Shown here in pieces: positions 44,299 to 53,654 of a stretch of DNA of 64,000 bases (positions are counted from its first letter, which is position 1; each line of letters opens with the position of its first letter). A program made the translations under genes and the position numbers. The notes beneath the pieces were generated by a model that was not told where the DNA came from, searched no databases, and saw only the letters and a program-made list of their open reading frames with translations. The stretch is from Neobacillus sp. PS3-12. GTDB taxonomy: Bacteria; Bacillota; Bacilli; Bacillales; Cytobacillaceae. The stretch is taken from assembly GCF_030915385.1 (NCBI RefSeq), contig NZ_CP133268.1, positions 3,632,001 to 3,696,000 on the forward strand, given 5' to 3'.

Positions 44299-45669
44299 AT
44301 GAAATCTGCATCACTGCAAAAAAAATTATTGCCTAGACATATTAGTTTGATGGCAATGGGAGGGGCAATAGGCACAGGAATCTTTAAAGGAAGTGCTGAA
44401 ACAGTATCGATAGCAGGACCAGGAATTATCTTCACTTATTTGTTTGCAGGACTATTGCTTCTTGTTGTTATGGGAGCTATAGCAGAAATGGCAATTGTTT
44501 ATCCGGGCACTAATATGAAAGGTTTTGTTCAGAAAGCATTCGGTAAGAGGGTCTCATTCGTTGTAGGCTGGTATTATTGTTTCATGTGGCTGGCTGTATG
44601 TGTCATTGAGATTGTCGTAGCAGGAAGTTTCTTACAATATTGGCTTCCAGCTATTCCGCTTTGGGAATTAAGTTTAGGCTGTGCAGCATTGGTCATTGGT
44701 ATTAACCTGATGAATGTAAAAAATTATGGGGAGTTTGAATTTTGGTTTGCCGGAATTAAAATTGTCATGATTATGGTGTTTATTGTGTTGGGGGCATGTA
44801 TTTTATTTGGAATCATCCCAAGCGATAAATCCAACTACCTGCAAAATTTTACACGTCATGGAGGCTTTTTGCCGAATGGGTGGATGTCGATATTTTCAGC
44901 ATTGATCATCGTGATGTTTTCGTATGGAGGTTCCGAACTAATAGGACTAACTGTACCAGAAGTAAAAGATGCAGAGCGTATTTTACCAAAAGTCATTAAA
45001 AGTTTTATTTTGAGAATCGTTTTATTTTACACATTGCCAATTATTATTATTTGTGGCTTAATTCCCTGGAATGAAGTTAGTCACCAAGCAAGCCCCTTTG
45101 TCCAGGTATTATCAATGTCCGGCCTTCAGGGCGCAGCTCATATCATGAACTTTATATTAATTACAGCTGTTTTATCTGCAGCCAACTCTGGTATATATGG
45201 TTGTACACGAATGCTACATTCTTTAGCGGTAGAAGGAGAAGCTCCAAAATCTTTCTCATATGTAACGAAAAAAGGTGTTCCAATATATAGTTTAATTTTA
45301 ACTGCAGTTGTTATATTAGGGGGATCATTGGTCGCTTTTGTTGCACAGGATAAGGTCTTTCTCTTGTTAATGGCAGTTCCTGGTTTTGTTGTATCAGTGG
45401 TTTGGATCAGTATTTGTTTAGCACAATTAAAGCTTCGTAAAGCCTATCCAATAGAGCCAAGCTTTAAATTGCGAGGATTCCCCTATGTTACAGCAACTGC
45501 TGCTGCTGCATTAACTATTTTAGTAGTAATATTTATGTTAAATGAACAGAATAGAGTGAGCATTATTACTTGTCTTGTTGTTTTAGCTTTATTATTTATT
45601 ATTTCCATCTTTAAATTTAAAAATGAAGATGTAAAGGTTACTAAAATAGAAGAAGAGAATATCGTATAG
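44299..45669 (+). CDS. APC-family amino-acid permease
   Basis: 456 aa from ATG 44299 (GGAGG, 8 bases). Twelve membrane segments; the family motif GGAIGTGIFKGSAETVSIAG lies in segment 1 and FSYGGSELIGLTVPEVKDAERILPK-type segment 6 sequence follows. Belongs to the AAT branch (aromatic/basic/branched amino acids). It is last in the phenylalanine dehydrogenase cluster and is the likely importer of its amino-acid substrate. An upstream in-frame ORF to 44209 lacks an RBS. Confidence 0.88.
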   Translation: MKSASLQKKLLPRHISLMAMGGAIGTGIFKGSAETVSIAGPGIIFTYLFAGLLLLVVMGAIAEMAIVYPGTNMKGFVQKAFGKRVSFVVGWYYCFMWLAVCVIEIVVAGSFLQYWLPAIPLWELSLGCAALVIGINLMNVKNYGEFEFWFAGIKIVMIMVFIVLGACILFGIIPSDKSNYLQNFTRHGGFLPNGWMSIFSALIIVMFSYGGSELIGLTVPEVKDAERILPKVIKSFILRIVLFYTLPIIIICGLIPWNEVSHQASPFVQVLSMSGLQGAAHIMNFILITAVLSAANSGIYGCTRMLHSLAVEGEAPKSFSYVTKKGVPIYSLILTAVVILGGSLVAFVAQDKVFLLLMAVPGFVVSVVWISICLAQLKLRKAYPIEPSFKLRGFPYVTATAAAALTILVVIFMLNEQNRVSIITCLVVLALLFIISIFKFKNEDVKVTKIEEENIV

Positions 45670-45738
45670 TTTTATTCAAATATATAAAAAAAGGCAACAA
45701 GGTTTGATATTAGTAAACTGCTTTCGGCACCGAAAAGG

Positions 45739-45772
45739 GCCCCACTTTTAGTGAATCGTGGGGCTTTGTTCT
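45739..45772 (+). terminator. Terminator between the permease and the DUF3231 gene
   Basis: GCCCCAC/GTGGGGC stem, loop TTTTAGTGAATC, CTTTG tail; also functional in the opposite direction for the convergent gene. Confidence 0.75.
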
Positions 45773-45781
45773 AAGTTAGTC

Positions 45782-46792
45782 CTAGCTTAACAATTCATTT
45801 CTATTTGTTGCAAGTGGTGGCTGTTCAAGCCATTTATTTTCAACCACGATATCAAATGTATCCTTTGCATATTGCATGACTTCTAATAAGACTTTGCAAT
45901 ATTGTGCAGTAAGGTCAACTCTCATTGACAATGACATTGCGTGTGAAATTAAGCTGATATCAATAGCATTCAGTGCATTAATCATGGAAAAAATCAACTT
46001 ATCAGAAAAAGGAGAAATAGTGGAAGCAGTAACCTCCATTCCTACAGGGACGGTACCTAGAAGGTCTTCCTCCATAAGTAAATTATTGAAAAAGCTGATT
46101 TGTTTTTCGCTTATTGTTTTTCCTGCAAGAACATGGTTTTTTAGTTTTTTATTTTTTACCACTTGAGCAAATCCGAGCATTAATAGAACAGAAAAGTAAT
46201 TTCGCTCAATGTTAAAAAAAACTTCTGAAAGTTCAATTGCATTCAATGGGCGTTTCTTTCCAAAAACATCATTGATAAATGAATTCTTTTGGACAAATTC
46301 AATTTCTTTGGGATAGTTCATTTTGGGTGGACGGTCATAAATGCCTTTGGATAGCATCAACTTTACTGCTTTACCAAACATTTCTGTTGTTTTATGACTG
46401 CATTCGGTAAAAAAATCCAGAACGTCCAGTCGAACGTTGTTAGAGGCAACGAAGCCAAAATTAATCATGCCAAGTCGATTCATCATATAAAGATAACTAA
46501 GGGAAAACACATCATGAAATAGCTGTGGAGCCGCTAAATTGATATCACTATTGGTAAAACCTTTAGGAACGGGAAAATTCTCTTTAAGAAACACTTCATT
46601 TATTTTATCTATTCTCCCTTTAGAAATTTCCAAAGCTTCTTTTGCCAGTGGAATAATTTCTTCATCTTGAAGGTGATGCAAAAAATACGAAAGAAAGCAA
46701 ATATTCATACTCTCTTGCATAAAAGTCCCCCAAAGTCCGCCAATTTCCGTACATGTCAGTTCGATATTTACTGACTTTTTCTGTGGCTTCAA
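45782..46792 (-). CDS. DUF3231 family protein (two ferritin-like repeats)
   Basis: 336 aa from TTG 46792 (AGGAGAGA upstream). Two similar halves, each with a long helical stretch beginning LTCTEIGGLWGTFMQESM and LNAIELSEVFFNIERNYFSV-like/VTASTISPFSDKLIFSMINA, characteristic of DUF3231. The family is confined to endospore formers, and a spore or coat-related role (CotF-like helical bundles) is suspected but not proven. Single gene, convergent with the permease. Confidence 0.82.
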   Translation of the reverse strand: MKPQKKSVNIELTCTEIGGLWGTFMQESMNICFLSYFLHHLQDEEIIPLAKEALEISKGRIDKINEVFLKENFPVPKGFTNSDINLAAPQLFHDVFSLSYLYMMNRLGMINFGFVASNNVRLDVLDFFTECSHKTTEMFGKAVKLMLSKGIYDRPPKMNYPKEIEFVQKNSFINDVFGKKRPLNAIELSEVFFNIERNYFSVLLMLGFAQVVKNKKLKNHVLAGKTISEKQISFFNNLLMEEDLLGTVPVGMEVTASTISPFSDKLIFSMINALNAIDISLISHAMSLSMRVDLTAQYCKVLLEVMQYAKDTFDIVVENKWLEQPPLATNRNELLS

Positions 46793-46957
46793 TTCACGAT
46801 CTCTCCTTAAAATCCATTTAGAATAGTTTCCCCAATAATTTTAATTTGTTTCAAATGTAAATTAGCTAGTACTTGATTTAGTATGCCATTTATTACATTT
46901 CATTTTTCATTCGGATTCGGAAAAAATATAATTACTGATGATACGGAGGAGATAAAT

Positions 46958-47647
46958 TTGAAAAAATTATCCGTAATCGGTATTATCGTCGTTTTAGTTT
47001 TAACTGTTGAAATTTCATTCAAAATGAAACAAGTTAAAGCTGATACGTCTGGCAAGATTCTAAACGCACCCCTTATCAATCAAAACCCTGAGTTACGAAG
47101 GGGATGCGAAGTGACTTCATTAGCGATGATGTTGCAGTATGCAGGGGTTAACGCTGAGAAAATGACTCTTGCTTCCCAGGTTCGAAAAGACACAACATCA
47201 CATAGATATATGAATGGAACAGTTCATTTCGGTAATCCAAACACTGGATTTGTTGGGGATATGTATTCTTTTAACCGCCCAGGATACGGTGTTTATCATG
47301 GACCCATTAAAGCATTAGCAGACCAATATTTAACTGGTAGAGTAGTAGATTTATCAGGTTGTTCATTTGAAACAATTTATCAATATTTGAACAATGGGAA
47401 GCCTGTATGGGTGATCAATAATGTCATGTTTGATGCAGTTCCTTCGCAGTTTTGGCTCTCCTGGCAAACCCCCATCGGCCCGATTAGAATTACAATGAAA
47501 GAGCATAGCGTCCTTGTTACAGGATATGACCCAAACTATATCTATTTTAATGACCCGTTAGCGAATATAAAAAATAGAAAAGTTCCCATTTCTAGTTTTA
47601 AAAGGGGTTGGGAACAAATGGGAAACCAAGCCATTTCATATAGATAA
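46958..47647 (+). CDS. Secreted C39-like cysteine peptidase (peptidase_C39_2, YvpB-like)
   Basis: 229 aa from TTG 46958 (GGAGGA, 7 bases). N-terminal signal peptide or anchor (LSVIGIIVVLVLTVEISF), then a papain-like domain starting LNAPLINQNPELRRGCEVTS with catalytic Cys in RRGCEVTSLAMML, His in KEHSVLVTGYD and the Asp/Asn in YIYFNDPL. Such stand-alone extracellular C39_2 domains are common in Bacillus; substrates are unknown. Followed by its own terminator. Confidence 0.87.
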   Translation: MKKLSVIGIIVVLVLTVEISFKMKQVKADTSGKILNAPLINQNPELRRGCEVTSLAMMLQYAGVNAEKMTLASQVRKDTTSHRYMNGTVHFGNPNTGFVGDMYSFNRPGYGVYHGPIKALADQYLTGRVVDLSGCSFETIYQYLNNGKPVWVINNVMFDAVPSQFWLSWQTPIGPIRITMKEHSVLVTGYDPNYIYFNDPLANIKNRKVPISSFKRGWEQMGNQAISYR

Positions 47648-47676
47648 AAGCAGCCATTCGGCTGCTCTTTCTTTGT
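47645..47676 (+). terminator. Rho-independent terminator after the C39 peptidase
   Basis: AAAGCAGCC/GGCTGCTTT-like stem (AAAAGCAGCCATTCGGCTGCTCTTT) with T-rich tail. Confidence 0.85.
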
Positions 47677-47691
47677 GTACATTATTATTTT

Positions 47692-47752
47692 CAGGAAACT
47701 TTCAGCTTTCTTTCAAGCTCAATTCAGGTTGCAGATGCAAGATAAGGACATG
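47692..47752 (+). repeat. Promoter element with CTTTC/TTCA direct repeats, copy 1
   Basis: CAGGAAACTTTCAGCTTTC followed by TTTCAAGCTCAATTCAGGTTG and a purine-rich stretch; TTTCAGCTTTC, TTTCAAGCTCA and ATTCAGGTTGC form three repeats with 11-base period. The same 60 bases recur with few changes at 57507. Located 46 bases before the exporter operon at 47798; the periodicity suggests an OmpR-type response regulator site. Confidence 0.7.
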
Positions 47753-47797
47753 GAAATTATAAGAGCTTTTACTACTAATAAATAAGGAGAAGGAAAA

Positions 47798-48805
47798 ATG
47801 AAAAAGTGGATTTTTATTATAATTGGTGTTCTTGTTATTGGAATCGGCGGTTTCGAAGTTTATGCTACAAAAACGAACAACAATAATCAACAGTCTGTTA
47901 TCCAGAATCGAACAGCCACTGTTCAAAAAGGGAAATTTGAAGTGAATGTGAGCGGAACCGGTACCGTTCAGCCTGTAACCTCTGAGGATATTAAGTCAAC
48001 CATTAACAATAATGAAATTGATGAAGTATTAGTCTCAGCTGGAGAATCGGTCACAAGTGGGGAAAAATTAATCACTTTTACTGATGGCAGTGATCCAATT
48101 ACGGCACCTGCTGATGGAATTATTACAACACTTGCAGTTTCGGCTGGTGAAAAAGTTCAAACTGGTGAAGTGGTCGCACATTTAACAAACTACAGTACGT
48201 TTAAAACAGTTGCCTCTATCGATGAACTGGATATTCCAAAAATTCAAGTTGGACAAACTGCAACAATCAAGGTTAGTGCCCTTTCAGATCTGACTTTTAC
48301 AGGAAAAGTAACTGGGATTGCTAATGAAGGAACTTCAACAAATGGAGTATCATCGTTTGATGTAGATATTTCGATCGATAATCCGCAAAATTTAAAAGTA
48401 GGTATGAGTACGGAAACAAGCATTTTGACTGCAAGTAAGGATAATGCTCTTTATGTCCCGCTTAATGCTGTCCATACGATGAATGGAGAAAAATTCGTTC
48501 TAGTATCTTCGGCTAATGCAAGCCAAACACAATCGCAAAGCCAAGGACAAGGCCAGCCATCCAATAGAGTTACGGTCAAAACAGGACTTGCGAATGATGA
48601 TTATGTAGAAATCACTGAAGGTTTAACAGAAGGGCAAGTAGTAAACTTGCCAAACCTTACTTCAAGCAGCTCAACTAGTACAAATGGAAACAACAAAGGC
48701 ATGTTTGGCGGGATGGGTGGCGCTCCAATAGGCGGCGGAATGTCTGGAGGCATGGGACGCAGCAACTCCGCAAGTTCAAATGCCAGCGGAGGTGCTAGTA
48801 AGTAA
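47798..48805 (+). CDS. Efflux adaptor, HlyD/MacA type (YknX-like)
   Basis: 335 aa membrane-fusion adaptor. One N-terminal membrane segment (WIFIIIGVLVIGIGGFEVYA), then lipoyl/barrel-sandwich halves (VSGTGTVQPVTSEDIKST, GIITTLAVSAGEKVQTGEVV) with almost no coiled-coil between them, then beta-barrel. A Gln/Ser linker near 245-255 and a C-terminal tail of Gly, Met and Ser (GMFGGMGGAPIGGGMSGGMG) are unusual. Works with the ATPase and permease encoded next. Confidence 0.9.
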   Translation: MKKWIFIIIGVLVIGIGGFEVYATKTNNNNQQSVIQNRTATVQKGKFEVNVSGTGTVQPVTSEDIKSTINNNEIDEVLVSAGESVTSGEKLITFTDGSDPITAPADGIITTLAVSAGEKVQTGEVVAHLTNYSTFKTVASIDELDIPKIQVGQTATIKVSALSDLTFTGKVTGIANEGTSTNGVSSFDVDISIDNPQNLKVGMSTETSILTASKDNALYVPLNAVHTMNGEKFVLVSSANASQTQSQSQGQGQPSNRVTVKTGLANDDYVEITEGLTEGQVVNLPNLTSSSSTSTNGNNKGMFGGMGGAPIGGGMSGGMGRSNSASSNASGGASK

Positions 48806-49515
48806 TGAGCACACCGATGATTCAAATTTCGAATTTAATGAAGTCCTATGAACTTGGAGGTGATACCGTTCACGCGTTGAACGATGTCTCCCTCGACATT
48901 GACAAAGGTGAATTTTTAGCCATTATTGGACCGTCGGGTTCGGGAAAGTCTACATTAATGAATATGCTTGGCTGCCTCGATCGGCCGGATGCTGGGGAGT
49001 ATCTTCTTGACGGAAAAGAAATTGGCAAGATGAATGACAATCACTTAGCAACCATTCGTAATCAAAAGATTGGCTTTATTTTTCAAAACTTTAATTTACT
49101 CACGAAACTTACCGCACAGGAAAACGTTGAATTGCCGCTTATATATAGTGGGATATCTGCAAAAGAGCGTAAGGAATTAGCACTTGAATCACTGACAAAA
49201 GTAGGATTAAAGGAACGGGCCGGCCATATACCAACCCAGCTTTCAGGCGGACAGCAGCAAAGGGTGGCAATTGCACGGGCCCTTGTTGGAAACCCTGCCA
49301 TCCTGTTAGCCGATGAGCCAACAGGAGCACTGGATACAAAAACAAGTACGGAAATTATGCAGCTAATGAAAGGTTTAAATGAATTAGGCCACACGATCAT
49401 CGTCATCACACATGATTTATCCATTGCAAAACAAGCGAAGAGAATGGTTCGTATCCAAGACGGACAACTGTTTGAGAATGAGGGTGAACGAATTGGCAAT
49501 CTTACAATCAATTAA
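48805..49515 (+). CDS. ABC exporter ATPase, MacB/LolD type (YknY-like)
   Basis: 236 aa ATPase: Walker A GPSGSGKST, Q-loop FIFQNFNLL, signature LSGGQQQR, Walker B ILLADEPTGALD, H-loop VITHD. The ATG at 48805 overlaps the stop of the adaptor gene (TAATG). Energises the MacB-type permease encoded next. Confidence 0.95.
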   Translation: MSTPMIQISNLMKSYELGGDTVHALNDVSLDIDKGEFLAIIGPSGSGKSTLMNMLGCLDRPDAGEYLLDGKEIGKMNDNHLATIRNQKIGFIFQNFNLLTKLTAQENVELPLIYSGISAKERKELALESLTKVGLKERAGHIPTQLSGGQQQRVAIARALVGNPAILLADEPTGALDTKTSTEIMQLMKGLNELGHTIIVITHDLSIAKQAKRMVRIQDGQLFENEGERIGNLTIN

Positions 49516-50659
49516 AATGGGCATGCGCAGTATAAAGGGGAATAAACTGCGATCTGTCCTGACGATGCTGGGAATAATCATTGGTGTTTCCTCTGTTATT
49601 GTACTTGTTTCGATTGCACAAGGTTCAACCTCCAATGTAACCAGCCAAATCAATAATCTAGGAACGAATCTAATTACCATTAATACATTTGGTACAGATC
49701 TTTCCTTGACCGAAGATAAAATTAATAAGCTTGAAGACAAAGATGGTGTTAAAGCAATCTCACCTGTTGTTTCCGGGAGGGTAACCGTTAAAAAAGATAA
49801 AACCTCTTCACAGACTACCCTGACTGGGACCAATGCTGCCTATGAGACTGTCCGAAATACGAAGGTCACAAGCGGGCGTTTTCTAACGGATCTAGATGTG
49901 GAATATCGCCAAAAAATAGCCGTCATTGGAGCAACAACAGCTGAAACTCTTTTTGGAACAGAAAGTCCTGTCGGACAATACATTCAACTTGATGGCAATT
50001 CTTTTAAAGTGGTTGGCGTTCTTGCCTCGAAAGGAAGTTCAATGGGGCAAAGTGGTGATGATGTTGTCATCGTTCCATTAAGTACAGCTGAACGTTTAAC
50101 GAAAACAACAAGTATCAATCAAGTTTATCTGCAAGGAAAAAGTGGACAGAATATGGATTTTGTCATGGCTGAAGTCGAAAATGCAATGGCCAGTATGTAT
50201 CCTAATCAAACGGATAACTACAGTGTAAACAATCAGCAGGATTTAATGAGTACTATGAGTTCCGTTTCTAATACGATGACAATGATGCTTGGGGGAATTG
50301 CCAGTATCTCTCTATTAGTGGGCGGTATTGGGATCATGAATATAATGCTTGTGTCCGTATCTGAACGTACGAAAGAAATTGGGATCCGAAAAGCGATTGG
50401 TGCAAAAAGGCGTGATATATTGTGGCAATTCCTCATTGAATCGGTTGTTTTAAGCGCAATGGGCGGTATAATTGGTATTTTACTAGGACTAGGCCTAGGG
50501 AAGATTTTAGGCTCTACTTTGAGTATGACAGTCACTTTTTCAAACACTGTCGTGATATCCTCATTCTTGTTCTCGCTTATTGTTGGGGTTGTGTTTGGGG
50601 TATTCCCAGCCAATAAAGCATCAAAATTAAATCCAATTCAAGCGTTACGCTATGAATAA
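49493..50659 (+). CDS. ABC exporter permease, MacB type (YknZ-like)
   Basis: 388 aa from TTG 49493, overlapping the ATPase end, behind GAGGGTG; ATG 49478 and GTG 49484 are alternatives. One N-terminal membrane segment (LTMLGIIIGVSSVIVLVSIA), a large extracytoplasmic MacB_PCD domain (about 45-260) and three C-terminal segments of the FtsX type (ISLLVGGIGIMNIMLVSVSERTKEIGIRKAIG). In Bacillus subtilis the YknWXYZ system protects against the SdpC toxin; here export of a peptide or antimicrobial is a fair guess. Confidence 0.92.
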   Translation: MAILQSIKMGMRSIKGNKLRSVLTMLGIIIGVSSVIVLVSIAQGSTSNVTSQINNLGTNLITINTFGTDLSLTEDKINKLEDKDGVKAISPVVSGRVTVKKDKTSSQTTLTGTNAAYETVRNTKVTSGRFLTDLDVEYRQKIAVIGATTAETLFGTESPVGQYIQLDGNSFKVVGVLASKGSSMGQSGDDVVIVPLSTAERLTKTTSINQVYLQGKSGQNMDFVMAEVENAMASMYPNQTDNYSVNNQQDLMSTMSSVSNTMTMMLGGIASISLLVGGIGIMNIMLVSVSERTKEIGIRKAIGAKRRDILWQFLIESVVLSAMGGIIGILLGLGLGKILGSTLSMTVTFSNTVVISSFLFSLIVGVVFGVFPANKASKLNPIQALRYE

Positions 50660-50688
50660 AGCGGTTCGCTCTTGCGGCCGCTTTTTTT
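50657..50688 (+). terminator. Terminator after the exporter operon
   Basis: AAAGCGG/CCGCTTT stem with long loop TTCGCTCTTGCGG and a TTTTTTT tail. Confidence 0.75.
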
Positions 50689-50734
50689 AAAATTAAACCT
50701 AGCAGGAATTATTATTCATAAAGGAGCGTTAAGA

Positions 50735-50953
50735 ATGCGTTTATTATTGATCGAAGAAAATCTTCCTTTGTGGGATTCGATCATTCAGCTTTTGGCAGAT
50801 GAACTTGATGATGCCCAAGCTTCCGTCGATAGGTCAAAGATACTGGTTCTTTTTCTAACAGAAAAAGATTTATTTGAGGACCGGGAGGAGCTTAAAGCTG
50901 GAGGAAAGGATGAAATTTCTTTGTCCGTTTATAGTTTGTTAAGAAACTCTTAA
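50735..50953 (+). pseudogene. Truncated OmpR-type response regulator receiver
   Basis: 72 aa from ATG 50735 (AAGGAGCG). The first 25 residues, MRLLLIEENLPLWDSIIQLL, look like strand 1 and helix 1 of a receiver, but with E-E-N in place of the acidic pocket E-D-N; the second half (VLFLTEKDLFEDREELKAGG) resembles the strand 4/helix 4 region LTA.D..EDR..GL.AGG. The central part with the phospho-Asp, and the DNA-binding domain, are missing. An internally deleted remnant is the best reading, though the short ORF could still be translated. Confidence 0.6.
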
Positions 50954-51026
50954 TATTTATTCGATATAGTTATGTCATAGAAAACAATTTACCTAAGAAC
51001 TTTATAATAGACGAGGAGTGAACCTG

Positions 51027-52427
51027 ATGGACTTTAATAACGATTCAGAAAACCAAAATTCACCATATACATCGGAAAATACAGAGGAAGGCGCATTAAT
51101 TAACCAAGGCAGCCAGAATGAGGATGTTAATTTCTCACGTTATGAGAATAGTGCGGGAAAACAGAAGAGCGGAGGAAGAGGCGGGCTAAGAGTCATTCTC
51201 TCAACGATCACCGCAGGAGTGGTTGGTTCAGCCATAACATTAGCCGTTCTCCCACATACAGATTATTTTAACAATATTTCAAATGGAAATAACGGAACAG
51301 CTACCCAGCAATCTACGACAGCCTCGGTCGTAAAAACAGTGTCTGCAAAACCATCTACTTCCTCTGGAACAGATTCCATTGCGGATACGGTGGATAAAGT
51401 CTCAAAAACCATTGTAGGCATTGAAAATTATCAACAGCAAAATAAAAGTTCAAATAACTTTTTTGGAAACAATGGGAGTTCTGATAATTCGAGTGGTTCG
51501 AACAGCTTTGGCAGCTATGGAAACAATGGTGATTATAGTTTCGGGAATAGCTCGCAGTCAGTGGAAACAGGCTCAGGATCAGGGGTTATTTTCCAGAAAA
51601 ATTCTGATGGAGCCTATATTGTAACAAATAACCACGTTGTCGAGGGTGCAACAAAACTAGAAATCTCACTTTATGATGGCCAAAAAACAACAGCAACAGT
51701 AGTTGGCACAGATGCATTAACAGATCTTGCCGTTTTAAAGATTGATCCAAAATATGTAACTGATACAGCGGAGTTCGGGGACTCTTCCACATTACGTTCC
51801 GGAGATCAAGTATATGCAATCGGAAATCCGCTAGGGCTGGATTTATCAAGAACGGTTACGCAGGGAATCGTGAGTGCTACTAATCGATCGATTGCTGTTA
51901 ATACTTCAGCAGGAGATTGGGAAACAAATGTAATTCAAACAGATGCTGCGATCAACCCTGGAAATAGCGGTGGTGCATTGATTAATACGCAGGGACAGGT
52001 TATTGGGATCAATAGCTTAAAGATTTCTGAGAGTGGGGTTGAAGGGTTAGGATTTGCAATCCCTAGTAATGATTTTATTCCAATCGTAAACCAGTTAATT
52101 AAAAGTGGAAAAGTAGAGCGCCCATACTTGGGTGTGGGTTTGGCGGATTTAAGTGAAGTTCCTCAGGCATATTTGGCTGACCTGCCCAACAATGTTCAAA
52201 GTGGAGTCATGATCACTCAAGTTCAGCAACAATCAGCAGCAGCAAATAGTGGATTAGAGCAAAAAGATGTGATTGTTTCCATGAATGGAACATCAATTGG
52301 CAGTTCGACCGATTTAAGAAAATATTTATATACAAAAGTAAAAAATGGTGACACAGTAAAATTCGGTATTTATCGAAATGGTAAGCAAATGAATATCAAT
52401 GTAAAGCTTACCTCTCAAACAAATTAG
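51027..52427 (+). CDS. htrA: HtrA/DegP-type serine protease
   Basis: 466 aa from ATG 51027 (GAGGAGTG). A cytoplasmic acidic N terminus (1-50), one membrane anchor (VILSTITAGVVGSAITLAVL), a Ser/Asn/Gly-rich linker (about 120-180, unusually long), the trypsin-like domain with His in VTNNHVVEG, Asp in LTDLAVLKI and Ser in NPGNSGGALIN, and a C-terminal PDZ domain (RPYLGVGLADLSEVP). Extracytoplasmic quality control. The CssRS-like pair that regulates htrA genes in Bacillus subtilis is encoded 2 kb downstream. Confidence 0.93.
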   Translation: MDFNNDSENQNSPYTSENTEEGALINQGSQNEDVNFSRYENSAGKQKSGGRGGLRVILSTITAGVVGSAITLAVLPHTDYFNNISNGNNGTATQQSTTASVVKTVSAKPSTSSGTDSIADTVDKVSKTIVGIENYQQQNKSSNNFFGNNGSSDNSSGSNSFGSYGNNGDYSFGNSSQSVETGSGSGVIFQKNSDGAYIVTNNHVVEGATKLEISLYDGQKTTATVVGTDALTDLAVLKIDPKYVTDTAEFGDSSTLRSGDQVYAIGNPLGLDLSRTVTQGIVSATNRSIAVNTSAGDWETNVIQTDAAINPGNSGGALINTQGQVIGINSLKISESGVEGLGFAIPSNDFIPIVNQLIKSGKVERPYLGVGLADLSEVPQAYLADLPNNVQSGVMITQVQQQSAAANSGLEQKDVIVSMNGTSIGSSTDLRKYLYTKVKNGDTVKFGIYRNGKQMNINVKLTSQTN

Positions 52428-52436
52428 GGCTAACGA

Positions 52437-52488
52437 AAAGGCATGAGCCTGGTACAATAGATACCAAGGACATGCCTTTTCCTTTTTT
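52437..52488 (+). terminator. Terminator after htrA
   Basis: AAAAGGCATG/CATGCCTTTT arms separated by about 25 bases, followed by CCTTTTTT. Confidence 0.7.
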
Positions 52489-52558
52489 GAAATAACCAGC
52501 ATTTTGTAAAATAGAATAGTAAGAACTGAAAGCATATTGATTGAAGGTGGAAAAAAGA

Positions 52559-53527
52559 ATGAAAAAACTAATTGGCATTGATTTAGGCGGTACTTCTGTG
52601 AAATTTGCGATATTGACTCCTGATGGGGAGATTCTGCAAAAGTGGAGTATCGATACTGATATTCAAAATGATGGTGAGAAAATCGTTCCCAATATTATTG
52701 ATTCGATTAATCACCACCTGGACTTATATGGATTTACAGCTAAAAATTTTTGGGGTATTGGAATGGGTTCACCTGGAATTGTGGACCGCCAAAAAGGGAC
52801 TGTCATCGGAGCATATAATCTAAATTGGCGGACATTGCAGCCAGTAAAACAACTAATTGAAGCCGGGACAAATCTCCCGTTTTATATTGATAATGATGCA
52901 AATGTGGCTGCACTAGGAGAAGGTTGGAAGGGTGCGGGGGAAGGCGGAGCAAATGTTGTCTTTGTCACACTTGGAACTGGTGTTGGCGGTGGTGTTATTG
53001 CAGAAGGAAAATTAATACATGGCAAGTCTGGAGCGGCGGGAGAAATTGGTCATATCGTAGTAGAACCTAATGGATATCCGTGTACATGTGGAAATCATGG
53101 CTGTCTCGAGACGGTGGCCAGTGCAACCGGTGTTGTCCGATTGGCCCAGGATATTGCAGTAGAATTTACAGGTGACTCTCAATTAAAGCAGCTAATTGAT
53201 GGCGGGCAAGAGGTAACTTCTAAAATTGTATTTGATCATGCAAAGCAGGGGGATCAATTGGCCCTAGCGGTAGTTGATAAGTTTTACTTCTATTTAGGAT
53301 TAGCTTGTGGAAATATTGCGAATATCTTAAACCCCGAAGCTATTGTTATTGGCGGGGGAGTATCAGCCGCAGGAGATATGCTGTTAAAAGGAGTAGGAAA
53401 ATACTTAAATAAGTTTGCCTTTCCACAAGTAAGAACAAGCACAAAAATAAAGCTTGCCCAATTAGGAAATGATGCAGGTGTAATAGGTGCAGCATCCTTA
53501 GCCATCCTATCTTCGGAATCAAAATGA
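52559..53527 (+). CDS. glcK: ROK-family glucokinase
   Basis: 322 aa from ATG 52559 (GAAGGTGG). ATP/sugar motifs LIGIDLGGTSVKFAIL, FYIDNDANVAALGE with catalytic Asp, VTLGTGVGGGVIAEG, the zinc-binding CTCGNHGCLE and the ROK signature. Converts glucose to glucose-6-phosphate. It is a close paralogue of the frameshifted copy at 7364, about 80% identical by eye, and serves as a reference for the missing G in that copy. Monocistronic. Confidence 0.94.
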   Translation: MKKLIGIDLGGTSVKFAILTPDGEILQKWSIDTDIQNDGEKIVPNIIDSINHHLDLYGFTAKNFWGIGMGSPGIVDRQKGTVIGAYNLNWRTLQPVKQLIEAGTNLPFYIDNDANVAALGEGWKGAGEGGANVVFVTLGTGVGGGVIAEGKLIHGKSGAAGEIGHIVVEPNGYPCTCGNHGCLETVASATGVVRLAQDIAVEFTGDSQLKQLIDGGQEVTSKIVFDHAKQGDQLALAVVDKFYFYLGLACGNIANILNPEAIVIGGGVSAAGDMLLKGVGKYLNKFAFPQVRTSTKIKLAQLGNDAGVIGAASLAILSSESK

Positions 53528-53654
53528 ACTTGGCAGTTTGAGTAAGCTTCCTATTTTTTTGATTAATTCTGGGATTAACTTTTTTATTCCAAAACCGAAC
53601 CGTTTAACATAATGTAGGCTTTTTAACATAACATTTAAAGCGGAGGTGAAATGG

